The notes under the pieces are model-generated. The model searched no databases and had not been told where the DNA came from. It saw nothing but the letters and a program-made list of their open reading frames with translations. A stretch of DNA of 62,980 bases, taken from assembly GCF_900176415.1 (NCBI RefSeq), contig NZ_FWXO01000008.1, forward strand, positions 1 to 62,980, in the 5' to 3' direction. Positions within the stretch are counted from its first letter, which is position 1; every line of letters begins with the position of its first letter. This document shows positions 52,182-60,575 of this stretch, in pieces. This DNA comes from Cellulophaga tyrosinoxydans. GTDB taxonomy: Bacteria > Bacteroidota > Bacteroidia > Flavobacteriales > Flavobacteriaceae. The position numbers were made by a program, and so were the translations under genes.

Positions 52182-52619
52182 TTACTTTTTAACCTCTTTA
52201 ACTTCTTCTTCTTTGGCAACTTCTTCTTTAGCTTCAAAATCGGTTATACCTTGCTCATGCAACATATTATACCATTGAATTACTTTTTTAATATCACTGG
52301 CATATACCCTATCTTCATCATAGTTAGGTAGAATTTCAAAAAAGTATTCTTCTAATTTTATTTTATCATCTTTAGGCGAAACTGGTGTTTTTTCACCATT
52401 CTCCTTATCCTGAATTTTCTTAAAAACTTCACGAAGTGGTACTTCTTCATCTAAAGTGTAAATGGCTATTTCTGAAAGTACACTTACATTATTTTTAAAA
52501 CCAACGGAAATTTTTTTACCATCTAATAATGACTCTGCTACAAAACCAGCTCTAGTTTGTGTTACTAATTTAAACAAACCTGGTTTTCCTCCTATTGATA
52601 AAATTTTATCTAAACTCAT
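52182..52619 (-). CDS. DUF5606-family protein
   Basis: A 145-residue protein starting MSLDKILSIGGKPGLFKLVTQTRAGFVAESLLDGKK, the conserved start of the flavobacterial DUF5606 family. The N-terminal part looks like a small beta barrel; the end is a Glu/Lys-rich tail. Function unknown. It lies downstream of def and ruvX on the same strand. Confidence 0.85.
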   Translation of the reverse strand: MSLDKILSIGGKPGLFKLVTQTRAGFVAESLLDGKKISVGFKNNVSVLSEIAIYTLDEEVPLREVFKKIQDKENGEKTPVSPKDDKIKLEEYFFEILPNYDEDRVYASDIKKVIQWYNMLHEQGITDFEAKEEVAKEEEVKEVKK

Positions 52620-52675
52620 GTATTATTTTAATTTCTCGGCAAATATTAAACTTTTACGGTAATAAAAAAACTAGA

Positions 52676-53266
52676 TTACCTTCCTTTTTTCATTTCTGGA
52701 AAACGCATACGATAATCTGCATTTATTTTACCTTTAGATATATTACTTAATTTACCTTTAAGTAATCGCTTTTTTAAACTTGATAACTTATCTGTAAATA
52801 GTATACCCTCAATATGATCATATTCATGCTGAATAACTCTTGCTAATAAACCATTATAAGTTTCGCTCTTTTGATTAAATTTTTCGTCTAAGTACGAAAT
52901 TTTAATAGTTTCTTTTCTACTCACATCTTCACGAATATCTGGAATACTTAAACATCCTTCATTAAAAGACCATTCCTCACCAGTTTCTTCTTCAATTTTT
53001 GCATTTATAAATACTTTTTTAAACCCGTTTAAAGCCTTTTGCTCTTCTGGTGATAAGTCTTCATCATCCGAAAACGGAGTGGTATCAATAACAAACATTC
53101 TAATTGCTAATCCAATTTGAGGTGCAGCCAAACCTACACCACTGGCGTTGTACATGGTCTCCCACATGTTTTCAATTAATGTTTCAAGATTGGTGTAATC
53201 TTTAGTAATATCTGTTGCTACTTTACGTAAAACTGGGTCTCCGTAAGCTATAATTGGTAATATCAT
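52676..53266 (-). CDS. def: Peptide deformylase
   Basis: A 196-residue enzyme that removes the formyl group from new proteins. All three motifs are present: GVGLAAPQIG, EGCLSIPD (metal-binding Cys) and QHEYDHIEG (HExxH-type pair of His ligands with catalytic Glu). It follows ruvX by 4 bases. Confidence 0.97.
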   Translation of the reverse strand: MILPIIAYGDPVLRKVATDITKDYTNLETLIENMWETMYNASGVGLAAPQIGLAIRMFVIDTTPFSDDEDLSPEEQKALNGFKKVFINAKIEEETGEEWSFNEGCLSIPDIREDVSRKETIKISYLDEKFNQKSETYNGLLARVIQHEYDHIEGILFTDKLSSLKKRLLKGKLSNISKGKINADYRMRFPEMKKGR

Positions 53267-53270
53267 TATA

Positions 53271-53681
53271 CTAAATTCTATTTATATATCCTTGTAATAT
53301 TAAGGTAGCGCTAATTTCGTCTACCAATGCTTTATCTCTTCTTTGTTTCTTTTTTAAACCGCCATCTATCATGGATTGAAATGCCATTTTAGAAGTAAAA
53401 CGTTCGTCTTGCCTTTCAATCTTTAACTTAGGAAACTGTGCCTTTAATTTTGCTAAAAATGGAATGATTAAAGCTTCGGATTCTGATGCTTCATAATTCA
53501 TTTGCTTAGGCTCCCCAACAACAATGGCTTCTACATTTTCCTTTTCTAAATAATTCTTCAAAAAAATTAATAACTCTTTAGTATTTACAGTCGTTAGTCC
53601 GGATGCAATTAACTGTAATTCATCTGTTACAGCAATACCTGTACGTACTTTTCCATAATCAAGCGCTATAATTCTTCCCAC
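53271..53681 (-). CDS. ruvX: RuvX/YqgF-type Holliday junction resolvase-like nuclease
   Basis: A 136-residue RNase H-fold protein. ALDYGKVRTGIAVTD carries the first catalytic Asp; VEAIVVGEPKQMN and RQDERFTSKMA follow, with a final Asp in DKALVDEISATLILQGY. Related proteins act in 16S rRNA 5'-end maturation and DNA repair. First gene of the ruvX-def pair. Confidence 0.93.
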   Translation of the reverse strand: MGRIIALDYGKVRTGIAVTDELQLIASGLTTVNTKELLIFLKNYLEKENVEAIVVGEPKQMNYEASESEALIIPFLAKLKAQFPKLKIERQDERFTSKMAFQSMIDGGLKKKQRRDKALVDEISATLILQGYINRI

Positions 53682-53756
53682 TAATTATTTTTTTGCAAAA
53701 ATAACGGATAAATTGTTATAACTATAAAATAGTATCATTAATTAGTCGCTTCATGT

Positions 53757-53764
53757 TATATTTG
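53757..53764 (+). promoter_or_regulatory. Putative -7 element of dapD
   Basis: TATATTTG matches the Bacteroidota TAnnTTTG element and lies 19 bases before the dapD start. A clear -33 TTTG is not present at the usual distance. Confidence 0.4.
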
Positions 53765-53783
53765 AGGAAATTTTATTATTACC

Positions 53784-54599
53784 ATGACTGAATTAAGAGA
53801 AGAAATAGAAAAAGCTTGGGATAACCGAGATTTATTAAAAGAAGAAAAAACTCAGAATGCCATACGCTCTGTAATAGCGTTATTAGACGACGGTAAATTA
53901 CGTTGTGCAGAACCAACTGCTGATGGTTGGCAAATTAACGAGTGGGTGAAAAAAGCGGTAGTACTTTATTTCCCTATTCAGAAAATGGAAACTTTAGAAG
54001 CAGGAATTTTTGAATACCATGACAAAATGCCTTTAAAAAGAGGGTATAAAGAAAAAGGTATACGTGTGGTACCCAATGCTGTAGCAAGACATGGTGCATA
54101 TATATCTCCGGGTACTATATTAATGCCAAGTTATGTGAATATTGGTGCTTATGTAGACGAAGGCACAATGGTTGATACTTGGGCTACAGTTGGTAGTTGC
54201 GCTCAAATTGGAAAAAATGTTCACCTTAGTGGTGGAGTAGGTATTGGCGGAGTTTTAGAGCCATTGCAAGCTGCGCCTGTTATCATAGAAGATAATGTAT
54301 TTGTAGGGTCTAGATGTATTGTTGTAGAAGGTGTTCGTGTAGAAAAAGAAGCCGTTTTAGGAGCAAATGTTGTACTGACCATGAGTACCAAAATAATAGA
54401 TATTACGGGTGATACTCCTATTGAAATGAAAGGTAGAGTTCCTGCTCGTTCTGTAGTGATACCCGGTAGTTATACCAAAAAATTTCCTGCAGGAGAATAT
54501 CAAGTACCTTGTGCTTTAATTATTGGAAAAAGAAAAGAAAGTACAGACAAGAAAACATCATTAAACAATGCCCTTCGCGATAATGATGTAGCAGTTTAA
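53784..54599 (+). CDS. dapD: Tetrahydrodipicolinate N-succinyltransferase
   Basis: A 271-residue enzyme of lysine and meso-diaminopimelate synthesis. It has a left-handed beta-helix of hexapeptide repeats (GAYISPGTILMPSYVNIGAY, GTMVDTWATVGSCAQIGKNV, GGVGIGGVLEPLQA) and the usual N-terminal helical domain. Full length. A strong terminator follows. Confidence 0.97.
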   Translation: MTELREEIEKAWDNRDLLKEEKTQNAIRSVIALLDDGKLRCAEPTADGWQINEWVKKAVVLYFPIQKMETLEAGIFEYHDKMPLKRGYKEKGIRVVPNAVARHGAYISPGTILMPSYVNIGAYVDEGTMVDTWATVGSCAQIGKNVHLSGGVGIGGVLEPLQAAPVIIEDNVFVGSRCIVVEGVRVEKEAVLGANVVLTMSTKIIDITGDTPIEMKGRVPARSVVIPGSYTKKFPAGEYQVPCALIIGKRKESTDKKTSLNNALRDNDVAV

Positions 54600-54622
54600 T
54601 ATACTAGAATTCATTAAACTAT

Positions 54623-54662
54623 AATCTTTCATGGATTTAATTATTCATGAAAGATTTTTTTT
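54623..54662 (+). terminator. Terminator of dapD
   Basis: TCTTTCATG (54625-54633) and CATGAAAGA (54646-54654) form a perfect stem followed by eight T. Confidence 0.88.
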
Positions 54663-54787
54663 GGTGTAATTCAATAAATATAAAGTCATTAAAATATTAT
54701 TTATACAGGCCATTTTTTTTTAGGTTTGCTAACACATTAAAAAGTAAAGTTCTTGCAAATATTTTGTAAGTTTTAATTGATATTGAT

Positions 54788-55471
54788 ATGAAAATAGTGA
54801 TACTAGCTGCTGGAATGGGATCAAGATTAGGCAATCCGTTTCCTAAACCATTAACCCCATTAGCGAACGGAAAAAGTATCATGCAAATGCAAATAGAAAA
54901 TATAGACACCTACTATTCTATTGAAGATATTAGCGTTGTTGTAGGTTTTAAAAAAGACCTAATTATGGAGCGCTTTCCTGATTTAAGTTATATTTATAAT
55001 CCATATTTTGATAGTACAAACACCTCAAAAAGTTTATTAAAAGCCTTAAAAAAATTCAGTGATAAATCTGTTCTTTGGATGAATGGAGATGTTGTTTTTG
55101 ATGCGAAATTATTTGAAATATTAAACCCATACATAAAAAATAAACAATCATTCGTAGCCGTAAATACAAGCAAAGTTGCTGATGAAGAAGTAAAATATAC
55201 TCTAGAAAATGGTTTTATAAAACAGCTATCAAAAACAGTTAAAAACGGCCTCGGTGAAGCTGTAGGTATAAATTACATCACCTCAAAAGATATAAAGAAA
55301 TTTATTTCTAGATTAGAAGAATGTAATGAAAATGATTATTTTGAACGTGGTCTTGAAATTGCCATTGAAAAAGATGACTTGCAGATAAGTGCCGTAGATA
55401 TTTCTAAATTCAATTGTATGGAAGTAGATTTTAAAGAAGATTTAGATAATGTAAATAAGTTACTAGAGTAA
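54788..55471 (+). CDS. Nucleotidyltransferase, LicC-type (sugar/choline-phosphate)
   Basis: A 227-residue protein with the NTP-transferase signature ILAAGMGSRLGNPFPKPLTPL, VLWMNGDVVFD (metal-binding Asp), and C-terminal EVDFKEDLDNV. It resembles LicC-like cytidylyltransferases that activate a small phospho-compound for surface decoration. It overlaps the next gene by one base (TAATG), so the product may be the donor used by that transferase. Confidence 0.83.
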   Translation: MKIVILAAGMGSRLGNPFPKPLTPLANGKSIMQMQIENIDTYYSIEDISVVVGFKKDLIMERFPDLSYIYNPYFDSTNTSKSLLKALKKFSDKSVLWMNGDVVFDAKLFEILNPYIKNKQSFVAVNTSKVADEEVKYTLENGFIKQLSKTVKNGLGEAVGINYITSKDIKKFISRLEECNENDYFERGLEIAIEKDDLQISAVDISKFNCMEVDFKEDLDNVNKLLE

Positions 55472-57297
55472 TGAAAGCTATTCTTTTTTGTCAAAATGCC
55501 TATGCATTTGGAATATTAACACCCATTAGAGATGTATTACAAAAAGAAAATCATGAAATTCTTTGGTTTATAACTCCTAAACTTTTAGATGCTTATCCAT
55601 TCAAAAAAGAAAATTTCACCACAAGTATTTTAGACCTTCAATTATTTGAAAGCGATGCTATTTTTGCCCCTGGAAACGAAGTACCATATTATCTACGAGG
55701 CGTAAAAGTGCAAATATTTCATGGTTTAGCAGGAGAGAAAAAAGGTCATTTTAGAATCCGTCATTATTTTGATTTATACCTTACTCAAGGACCTTACTTT
55801 ACTGAAAAGTTTTTGGAGTTTAAAACTAAGTATCAAAATTTTGAAGTTATAGAAACAGGCTGGCCTAAATTAGATATTTATAGGTCACCAGAACATCAAT
55901 ATCAACAAGAAAAAATTGCGTTATTAAAAGAATTTAGTGCAAATAAAATAATTTTATATGCACCAACCTTCTCTCCTAGTCTTACCTCTGCCCCTTTTTT
56001 ACTTGAAGAAATTAAGCGCCTTGCTGCAAATAAAGAATTTCTTATACTATTTAAATTTCATGATCTAATGGATCCGAAATGGATTGAGGCTTATAAAAAT
56101 TTAGCTCAAGAAATTTCAAATGCACTCTTTATCGAGGATAGAAATATTATTAAGTATTTACTTTTATCTGATTTAATGATAAGTGATACATCATCTGTTA
56201 TTTATGAGTTTTTGCTACTAGATAAGCCAGTTATTTCATTTAATAATATATCAAAAAATATACAATGGTTAGATTCTAAAGAATACGAGGGTTTATCTGA
56301 AAAAGTTAAAAACACCTTTAAAAACGACACTTTTGAAGGTAAAAGGAAAGAATTAAGCCAACAATACCACCCTTATAATGATGGCAATTCAGCGGAGCGA
56401 ATGGTACAAGCTGTAGAAAAGTATATTACCAAAAATGGTGTTCCGAATGCACGAAATCTATCATTTTTAAGAAAACGAAAAATACATTCTATTTTTGGTA
56501 AACCCATAGTTGATGTTTTTAAAGGACCCAAAATAAATAAAATTTCAGCACTCTTAATTACCTATAATGAAGAAGAGCATATAAATGGTGTTCTTGAAAA
56601 TCTTCAATTTGCAGATGAAATTATTGTTGTAGACTCTTTTAGTACTGACAAAACTATTAATAAATTAAAAGAGTTTCCGAATGTTAAATTAATTCAAAGA
56701 CCTTTTAAAAATTTTACAGATCAAAAATCATTCGCCTTAGAACAAGCTACAAACAATTGGATTCTTTTTATTGATGCCGATGAGCGTCTTACTGATGCAT
56801 TAAAAAATGAAGTGCTTAAAACTGTAAATTCTAAAGAGATCACTGCAGCAGCATACTATTTTTTAAGAACTTTTATGTTTCAAAAAAAGAAAATGCGTTT
56901 TTCAGGTACTCAATCCGATAAAAACTATAGATTATTTCAAAAATCTAAATGTAAATTTGACACCTCGAAGACAGTTCATGAAACGCTTCTAGTAGATGGT
57001 CAATCATTAGTTTTAAAAAATAAACTAATACACTACTCTTACAATAATTATGAAGAATTTAAGGGTAAAAGGTTAAAATATACAATCATGCAAGCCAAAG
57101 AATTATTGGCTAAAAACAAAAAACCTAATGCTTTTCATTTTATAATAAAACCAGCGTTTCGTTTTTTCAAACATTACGTAATTGGACTTGGCTTTTTAGA
57201 CGGTAAAAAAGGATTAATTCTGAGCTATTTAATGGCCTTAGGCATTCATAATAGATATAAAGAATTACAAAGATTGAGACAAGAAAAAGTAGACTAA
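55471..57297 (+). CDS. Fusion: CDP-glycerol glycerophosphotransferase-like domain plus GT2 glycosyltransferase
   Basis: A 608-residue two-part enzyme. Residues 1 to about 330 match the CDP-glycerol glycerophosphotransferase fold (VQIFHGLAGEKKGHFRIRHYFD; ILYAPTFSPSLTSAPFLLEE; LKFHDLMD; SDTSSVIYEFLLLDKPVI). Residues about 350-608 are a GT2 family transferase of the WaaE/KdtX type (ALLITYNEEEHINGVLENL; VVDSFSTDKT; FIDADERLT). The joined activities suggest transfer of a phospho-polyol and a sugar to one surface glycan. Cotranscribed with the nucleotidyltransferase. Confidence 0.88.
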   Translation: MKAILFCQNAYAFGILTPIRDVLQKENHEILWFITPKLLDAYPFKKENFTTSILDLQLFESDAIFAPGNEVPYYLRGVKVQIFHGLAGEKKGHFRIRHYFDLYLTQGPYFTEKFLEFKTKYQNFEVIETGWPKLDIYRSPEHQYQQEKIALLKEFSANKIILYAPTFSPSLTSAPFLLEEIKRLAANKEFLILFKFHDLMDPKWIEAYKNLAQEISNALFIEDRNIIKYLLLSDLMISDTSSVIYEFLLLDKPVISFNNISKNIQWLDSKEYEGLSEKVKNTFKNDTFEGKRKELSQQYHPYNDGNSAERMVQAVEKYITKNGVPNARNLSFLRKRKIHSIFGKPIVDVFKGPKINKISALLITYNEEEHINGVLENLQFADEIIVVDSFSTDKTINKLKEFPNVKLIQRPFKNFTDQKSFALEQATNNWILFIDADERLTDALKNEVLKTVNSKEITAAAYYFLRTFMFQKKKMRFSGTQSDKNYRLFQKSKCKFDTSKTVHETLLVDGQSLVLKNKLIHYSYNNYEEFKGKRLKYTIMQAKELLAKNKKPNAFHFIIKPAFRFFKHYVIGLGFLDGKKGLILSYLMALGIHNRYKELQRLRQEKVD

Positions 57298-58073
57298 AAC
57301 ATTAATTGCTTTTTCACTTTTTTGTATTGCTCGTTGGTTTTAATATATTTTAATCCCGAGGAATATGCTGCTAAAAAAGACCAATAAAAACCTTCTTTTC
57401 CATTTAAAATATTCAGGTTAAGAAAGTATTTTTTTAAGAACTCTAATTTTACTTTTAAAGCAATTTCTAAGATAGAATATTTTTTGTTTTTTAAATATTG
57501 CCCTTCAGCAAATATGGTGGCATACGTATTTATTTTTTCTAGATAATGTTCTAATGATCTTGCTGTAAAATGTAAAAAGGAATTTTTTAAATTACCTGTA
57601 TTACCATTAACTACAATTGTTTCGTGAACCATTTTCCCATCGAACTTGCCCTTACTTTTTTTGAATAATCGCAATACGCATTTTTTACTATCCTGGCCAT
57701 AATTGAACACCTTATCTAAAAAAACATGCTGTCTATTAATAAAATAGCCTGCAATGTAGGTATTCTCGATTAAAACTTCTTTTATTTCATCTATCAATTC
57801 ATTTGAAAGAATTTCATCGGCGTCTAAACTCAAAACCCAGTCATTTGAAGTTTTTTCTAAAGCAAATTGCTTTTGCGCTCCAAATCCTTGAAAATCGTTA
57901 TGAAAAACTTTTACATGATATTTTTTGCAAATATCTAAGGTAGCATCCGTACTACCAGAATCAACCACAACAATTTCATCTACCCAAGAAAGCTTGTTTA
58001 AACACTTATCTAATATTCTTTCTTCATTATATGTAATAATAAAAACAGACAATTTCGCCATCATACTGTACAT
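57294..58073 (-). CDS. GT2 glycosyltransferase, WaaE/KdtX-like
   Basis: A 259-residue transferase (VFIITYNEERILDKCLNKL; VVDSGSTDAT; LSLDADEILS) related to the C-terminal half of the preceding fusion protein, and convergent with it with a 4-base overlap. It would add a sugar to lipopolysaccharide core or a similar glycan. A start at Met4 or Met5 (MMAKLSVFI) is equally possible. Confidence 0.88.
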   Translation of the reverse strand: MYSMMAKLSVFIITYNEERILDKCLNKLSWVDEIVVVDSGSTDATLDICKKYHVKVFHNDFQGFGAQKQFALEKTSNDWVLSLDADEILSNELIDEIKEVLIENTYIAGYFINRQHVFLDKVFNYGQDSKKCVLRLFKKSKGKFDGKMVHETIVVNGNTGNLKNSFLHFTARSLEHYLEKINTYATIFAEGQYLKNKKYSILEIALKVKLEFLKKYFLNLNILNGKEGFYWSFLAAYSSGLKYIKTNEQYKKVKKQLMF

Positions 58074-58234
58074 TTAAAGAGTCATAATCTTATATAAAAC
58101 ATAAATAATGGTAAAAAATTATAATAACTATAGGTTTTTAAATGTGATCTCTACAATTTAAAGAGAAACATATCTGAAAAGATGAAAATATTTCTTGAGT
58201 AAAACATTATTTTTGACGCCTAAAATAAAATACA

Positions 58235-58795
58235 ATGCAGGAAGAAATTAATAAATGTATCGAGGTTCTTTCGAGTGGTGGTTTAATACTATATCCAACA
58301 GATACGGTATGGGGAATAGGTTGTGATGCTACTAACGAGAATGCAGTTGCGAAAATTTATGCTTTAAAACAAAGAGCGAATACTAAAACAATGATTTGCT
58401 TAGTTGCTAATGATTTTATGTTAGAAAAACATGTACAACAAGTACCTGAGGTTGCCTATGATATTATAGATTTAGCCACAAAACCTACAACTATTGTATA
58501 TGATCAACCTGTAGGAATTGCAAAAAATCTAATTGCAGAAGATAATACGCTAGCCATTCGCGTTGCTTCCGATAAATTCTGCCAATATTTAATTTCAAAA
58601 TTTAAAAAACCTATTGTATCTACATCGGCAAACATTGCAGGAGAACCTACTCCACAAACCTTTAAAGAAATTACCCAACCTATTTTAAAAGGTGTAGACT
58701 ATGTGGTAAATTTGCATCGAGATCAAAATTCAGGTACACCTTCCTCCATTATTAAACTCGGAAATGATGGCGTAGTAAAAATTATCCGAGAATAA
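58235..58795 (+). CDS. tsaC: Threonylcarbamoyl-AMP synthase
   Basis: A 186-residue YrdC-domain protein: [35 protein letters not shown] and [12 protein letters not shown] are the conserved nucleotide-binding parts. It makes threonylcarbamoyl-AMP for the t6A modification of tRNAs. It lacks the Sua5 extension. The next gene, also a tRNA enzyme, starts one base after its stop. Confidence 0.94.
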   Translation: MQEEINKCIEVLSSGGLILYPTDTVWGIGCDATNENAVAKIYALKQRANTKTMICLVANDFMLEKHVQQVPEVAYDIIDLATKPTTIVYDQPVGIAKNLIAEDNTLAIRVASDKFCQYLISKFKKPIVSTSANIAGEPTPQTFKEITQPILKGVDYVVNLHRDQNSGTPSSIIKLGNDGVVKIIRE

Positions 58796-58796
58796 C

Positions 58797-60230
58797 ATGA
58801 CGCATAGCACTAATAAACAAGCACTTTCTAATCCAATATTTACAGTAATTTCAGATGCTGCCAAAGAACTAAACATAGATTGTTATGTTATAGGAGGGTT
58901 TGTTCGTGATTTTTTATTAAAAAAAGGAACTGCAAAAGATATTGACATTGTTGCTATTGGTAGTGGTATCGATTTAGCAAAAAAAGTAGCCAGTAAGCTA
59001 AAAGGAAAACCTGAAGTTTCGGTTTTTAAAAATTTTGGTACTGCCATGATCAAGTATAATGATGTAGAACTTGAGTTTGTAGGTGCTCGAAAAGAAAGCT
59101 ATCATGAAGACAGTAGAAAACCAGTTGTAGAAGATGGTACTCTTGAAGATGATCAAAAGCGAAGAGATTTCACCATAAATGCCCTAGCTATTTCTTTAAA
59201 TGAAACTAATTATGGTGCACTACTTGATCCCTTTAACGGTATTCAAGATTTAGAAGATAAAATTTTAAGAACCCCCTTAGCACCAGGCATTACCTATTCT
59301 GATGATCCCTTAAGAATGATGCGTGCCATACGATTTGCTACCCAGTTAAATTTTAAAATTGAAGATGCTTCTTTACAGGCTATTACGGAGAATAAAGACC
59401 GCATAAAAATTATTTCTAAGGAACGTATTGTAGATGAATTACATAAAATTTTAGCAAGTAGTAAACCCTCATTAGGATTTTCCTTATTGCATAAAACAGA
59501 ACTTCTTGAGTACATACTTCCTGAATTAACTGCCTTGCAGGGCATTGAAGAAATTGAGGGTCAACGTCATAAAGATAATTTTTGGCATACTCTTGAAGTT
59601 GTCGATAATATTTCTGAGAACACTGATAACGTATGGTTACGCTGGGCAGCACTTTTACATGATATTGGTAAGGCTCCTACAAAACGTTTCGATAAAAAAA
59701 TAGGATGGACATTTCACGCTCATGAATTTATAGGGTCTAAGATGGTGGCTAAACTCTTTAAAAGATTGAGAATGCCTTTGAACGATAAAATGAAGTTCGT
59801 CCAAAAAATGGTGTTATTAAGTTCTCGACCTATAATCCTATCCGAAGACTTCGCAACAGATTCTGCAGTACGCCGATTAATTTTTGATGCTGGTGAACAT
59901 ATTGAAGACTTAATGACCTTGTGCGAAGCAGATATCACTACAAAAAATCCGAAAAAACAAAAACGTTACAAAGACAATTTTAAACTTGTTCGTCAGAAAA
60001 TTGTAGAAGTGGAAGAGAGAGATCATGTGCGTAATTTTCAACCACCCATAAGTGGTGAAGAGATTATGGAAACTTTCAACTTAAAACCTTCAAAGGAAAT
60101 AGGTATTTTAAAAGAAGCAATTAAAGAGGCCATTTTAGAAGGTGAAATTCCTAATGAGTATGAAGCTGCATATAAGCTTATGATTCAAAAAGGTAAATCG
60201 ATGGGTTTTTTTATTGAACAAAAATCTTAA
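58797..60230 (+). CDS. cca: CCA tRNA nucleotidyltransferase with HD domain
   Basis: A 477-residue enzyme. Class II nucleotidyltransferase head ([22 protein letters not shown], then [14 protein letters not shown] and [16 protein letters not shown]), RNA-binding domain with [13 protein letters not shown], and HD domain ([24 protein letters not shown]). It adds or repairs the CCA end of tRNAs, needed here because tRNA-Pro has no encoded CCA. Coupled to tsaC. Confidence 0.93.
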   Translation: MTHSTNKQALSNPIFTVISDAAKELNIDCYVIGGFVRDFLLKKGTAKDIDIVAIGSGIDLAKKVASKLKGKPEVSVFKNFGTAMIKYNDVELEFVGARKESYHEDSRKPVVEDGTLEDDQKRRDFTINALAISLNETNYGALLDPFNGIQDLEDKILRTPLAPGITYSDDPLRMMRAIRFATQLNFKIEDASLQAITENKDRIKIISKERIVDELHKILASSKPSLGFSLLHKTELLEYILPELTALQGIEEIEGQRHKDNFWHTLEVVDNISENTDNVWLRWAALLHDIGKAPTKRFDKKIGWTFHAHEFIGSKMVAKLFKRLRMPLNDKMKFVQKMVLLSSRPIILSEDFATDSAVRRLIFDAGEHIEDLMTLCEADITTKNPKKQKRYKDNFKLVRQKIVEVEERDHVRNFQPPISGEEIMETFNLKPSKEIGILKEAIKEAILEGEIPNEYEAAYKLMIQKGKSMGFFIEQKS

Positions 60231-60575
60231 TTGTTTTAAATAAAAACACTCATTCTTAAACTCAGACTTTTCTTCAAATTTTAATAGAACTAATTTTACA
60301 ATTAGAGCTGTAAAATAGCTCCTTCTATTTATATATATAATCTTATTCCTACATATAGTTACAACAATTCTTCCTTTTAACACTTACAATTCCTAAGTGA
60401 TTCACAACATATATAAGAGAATATACATGTAGCGCTATTATATTTGAACTGAATTACATTTTATGTAGGAAAAATACCATATAATAATTAGGATTTTAGA
60501 TATTCTAAATTATCATGATTGGTTTTCGAAATAAAATTAAACACAAATCCTTTTTTTTAATATTAAATACCTACT
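60231..60575. other. Intergenic region before the large secreted protein
   Basis: AT-rich, no gene. TATATTTG at 60439-60446 matches the -7 element and may drive the next gene, though it is about 130 bases from its start. Confidence 0.4.
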
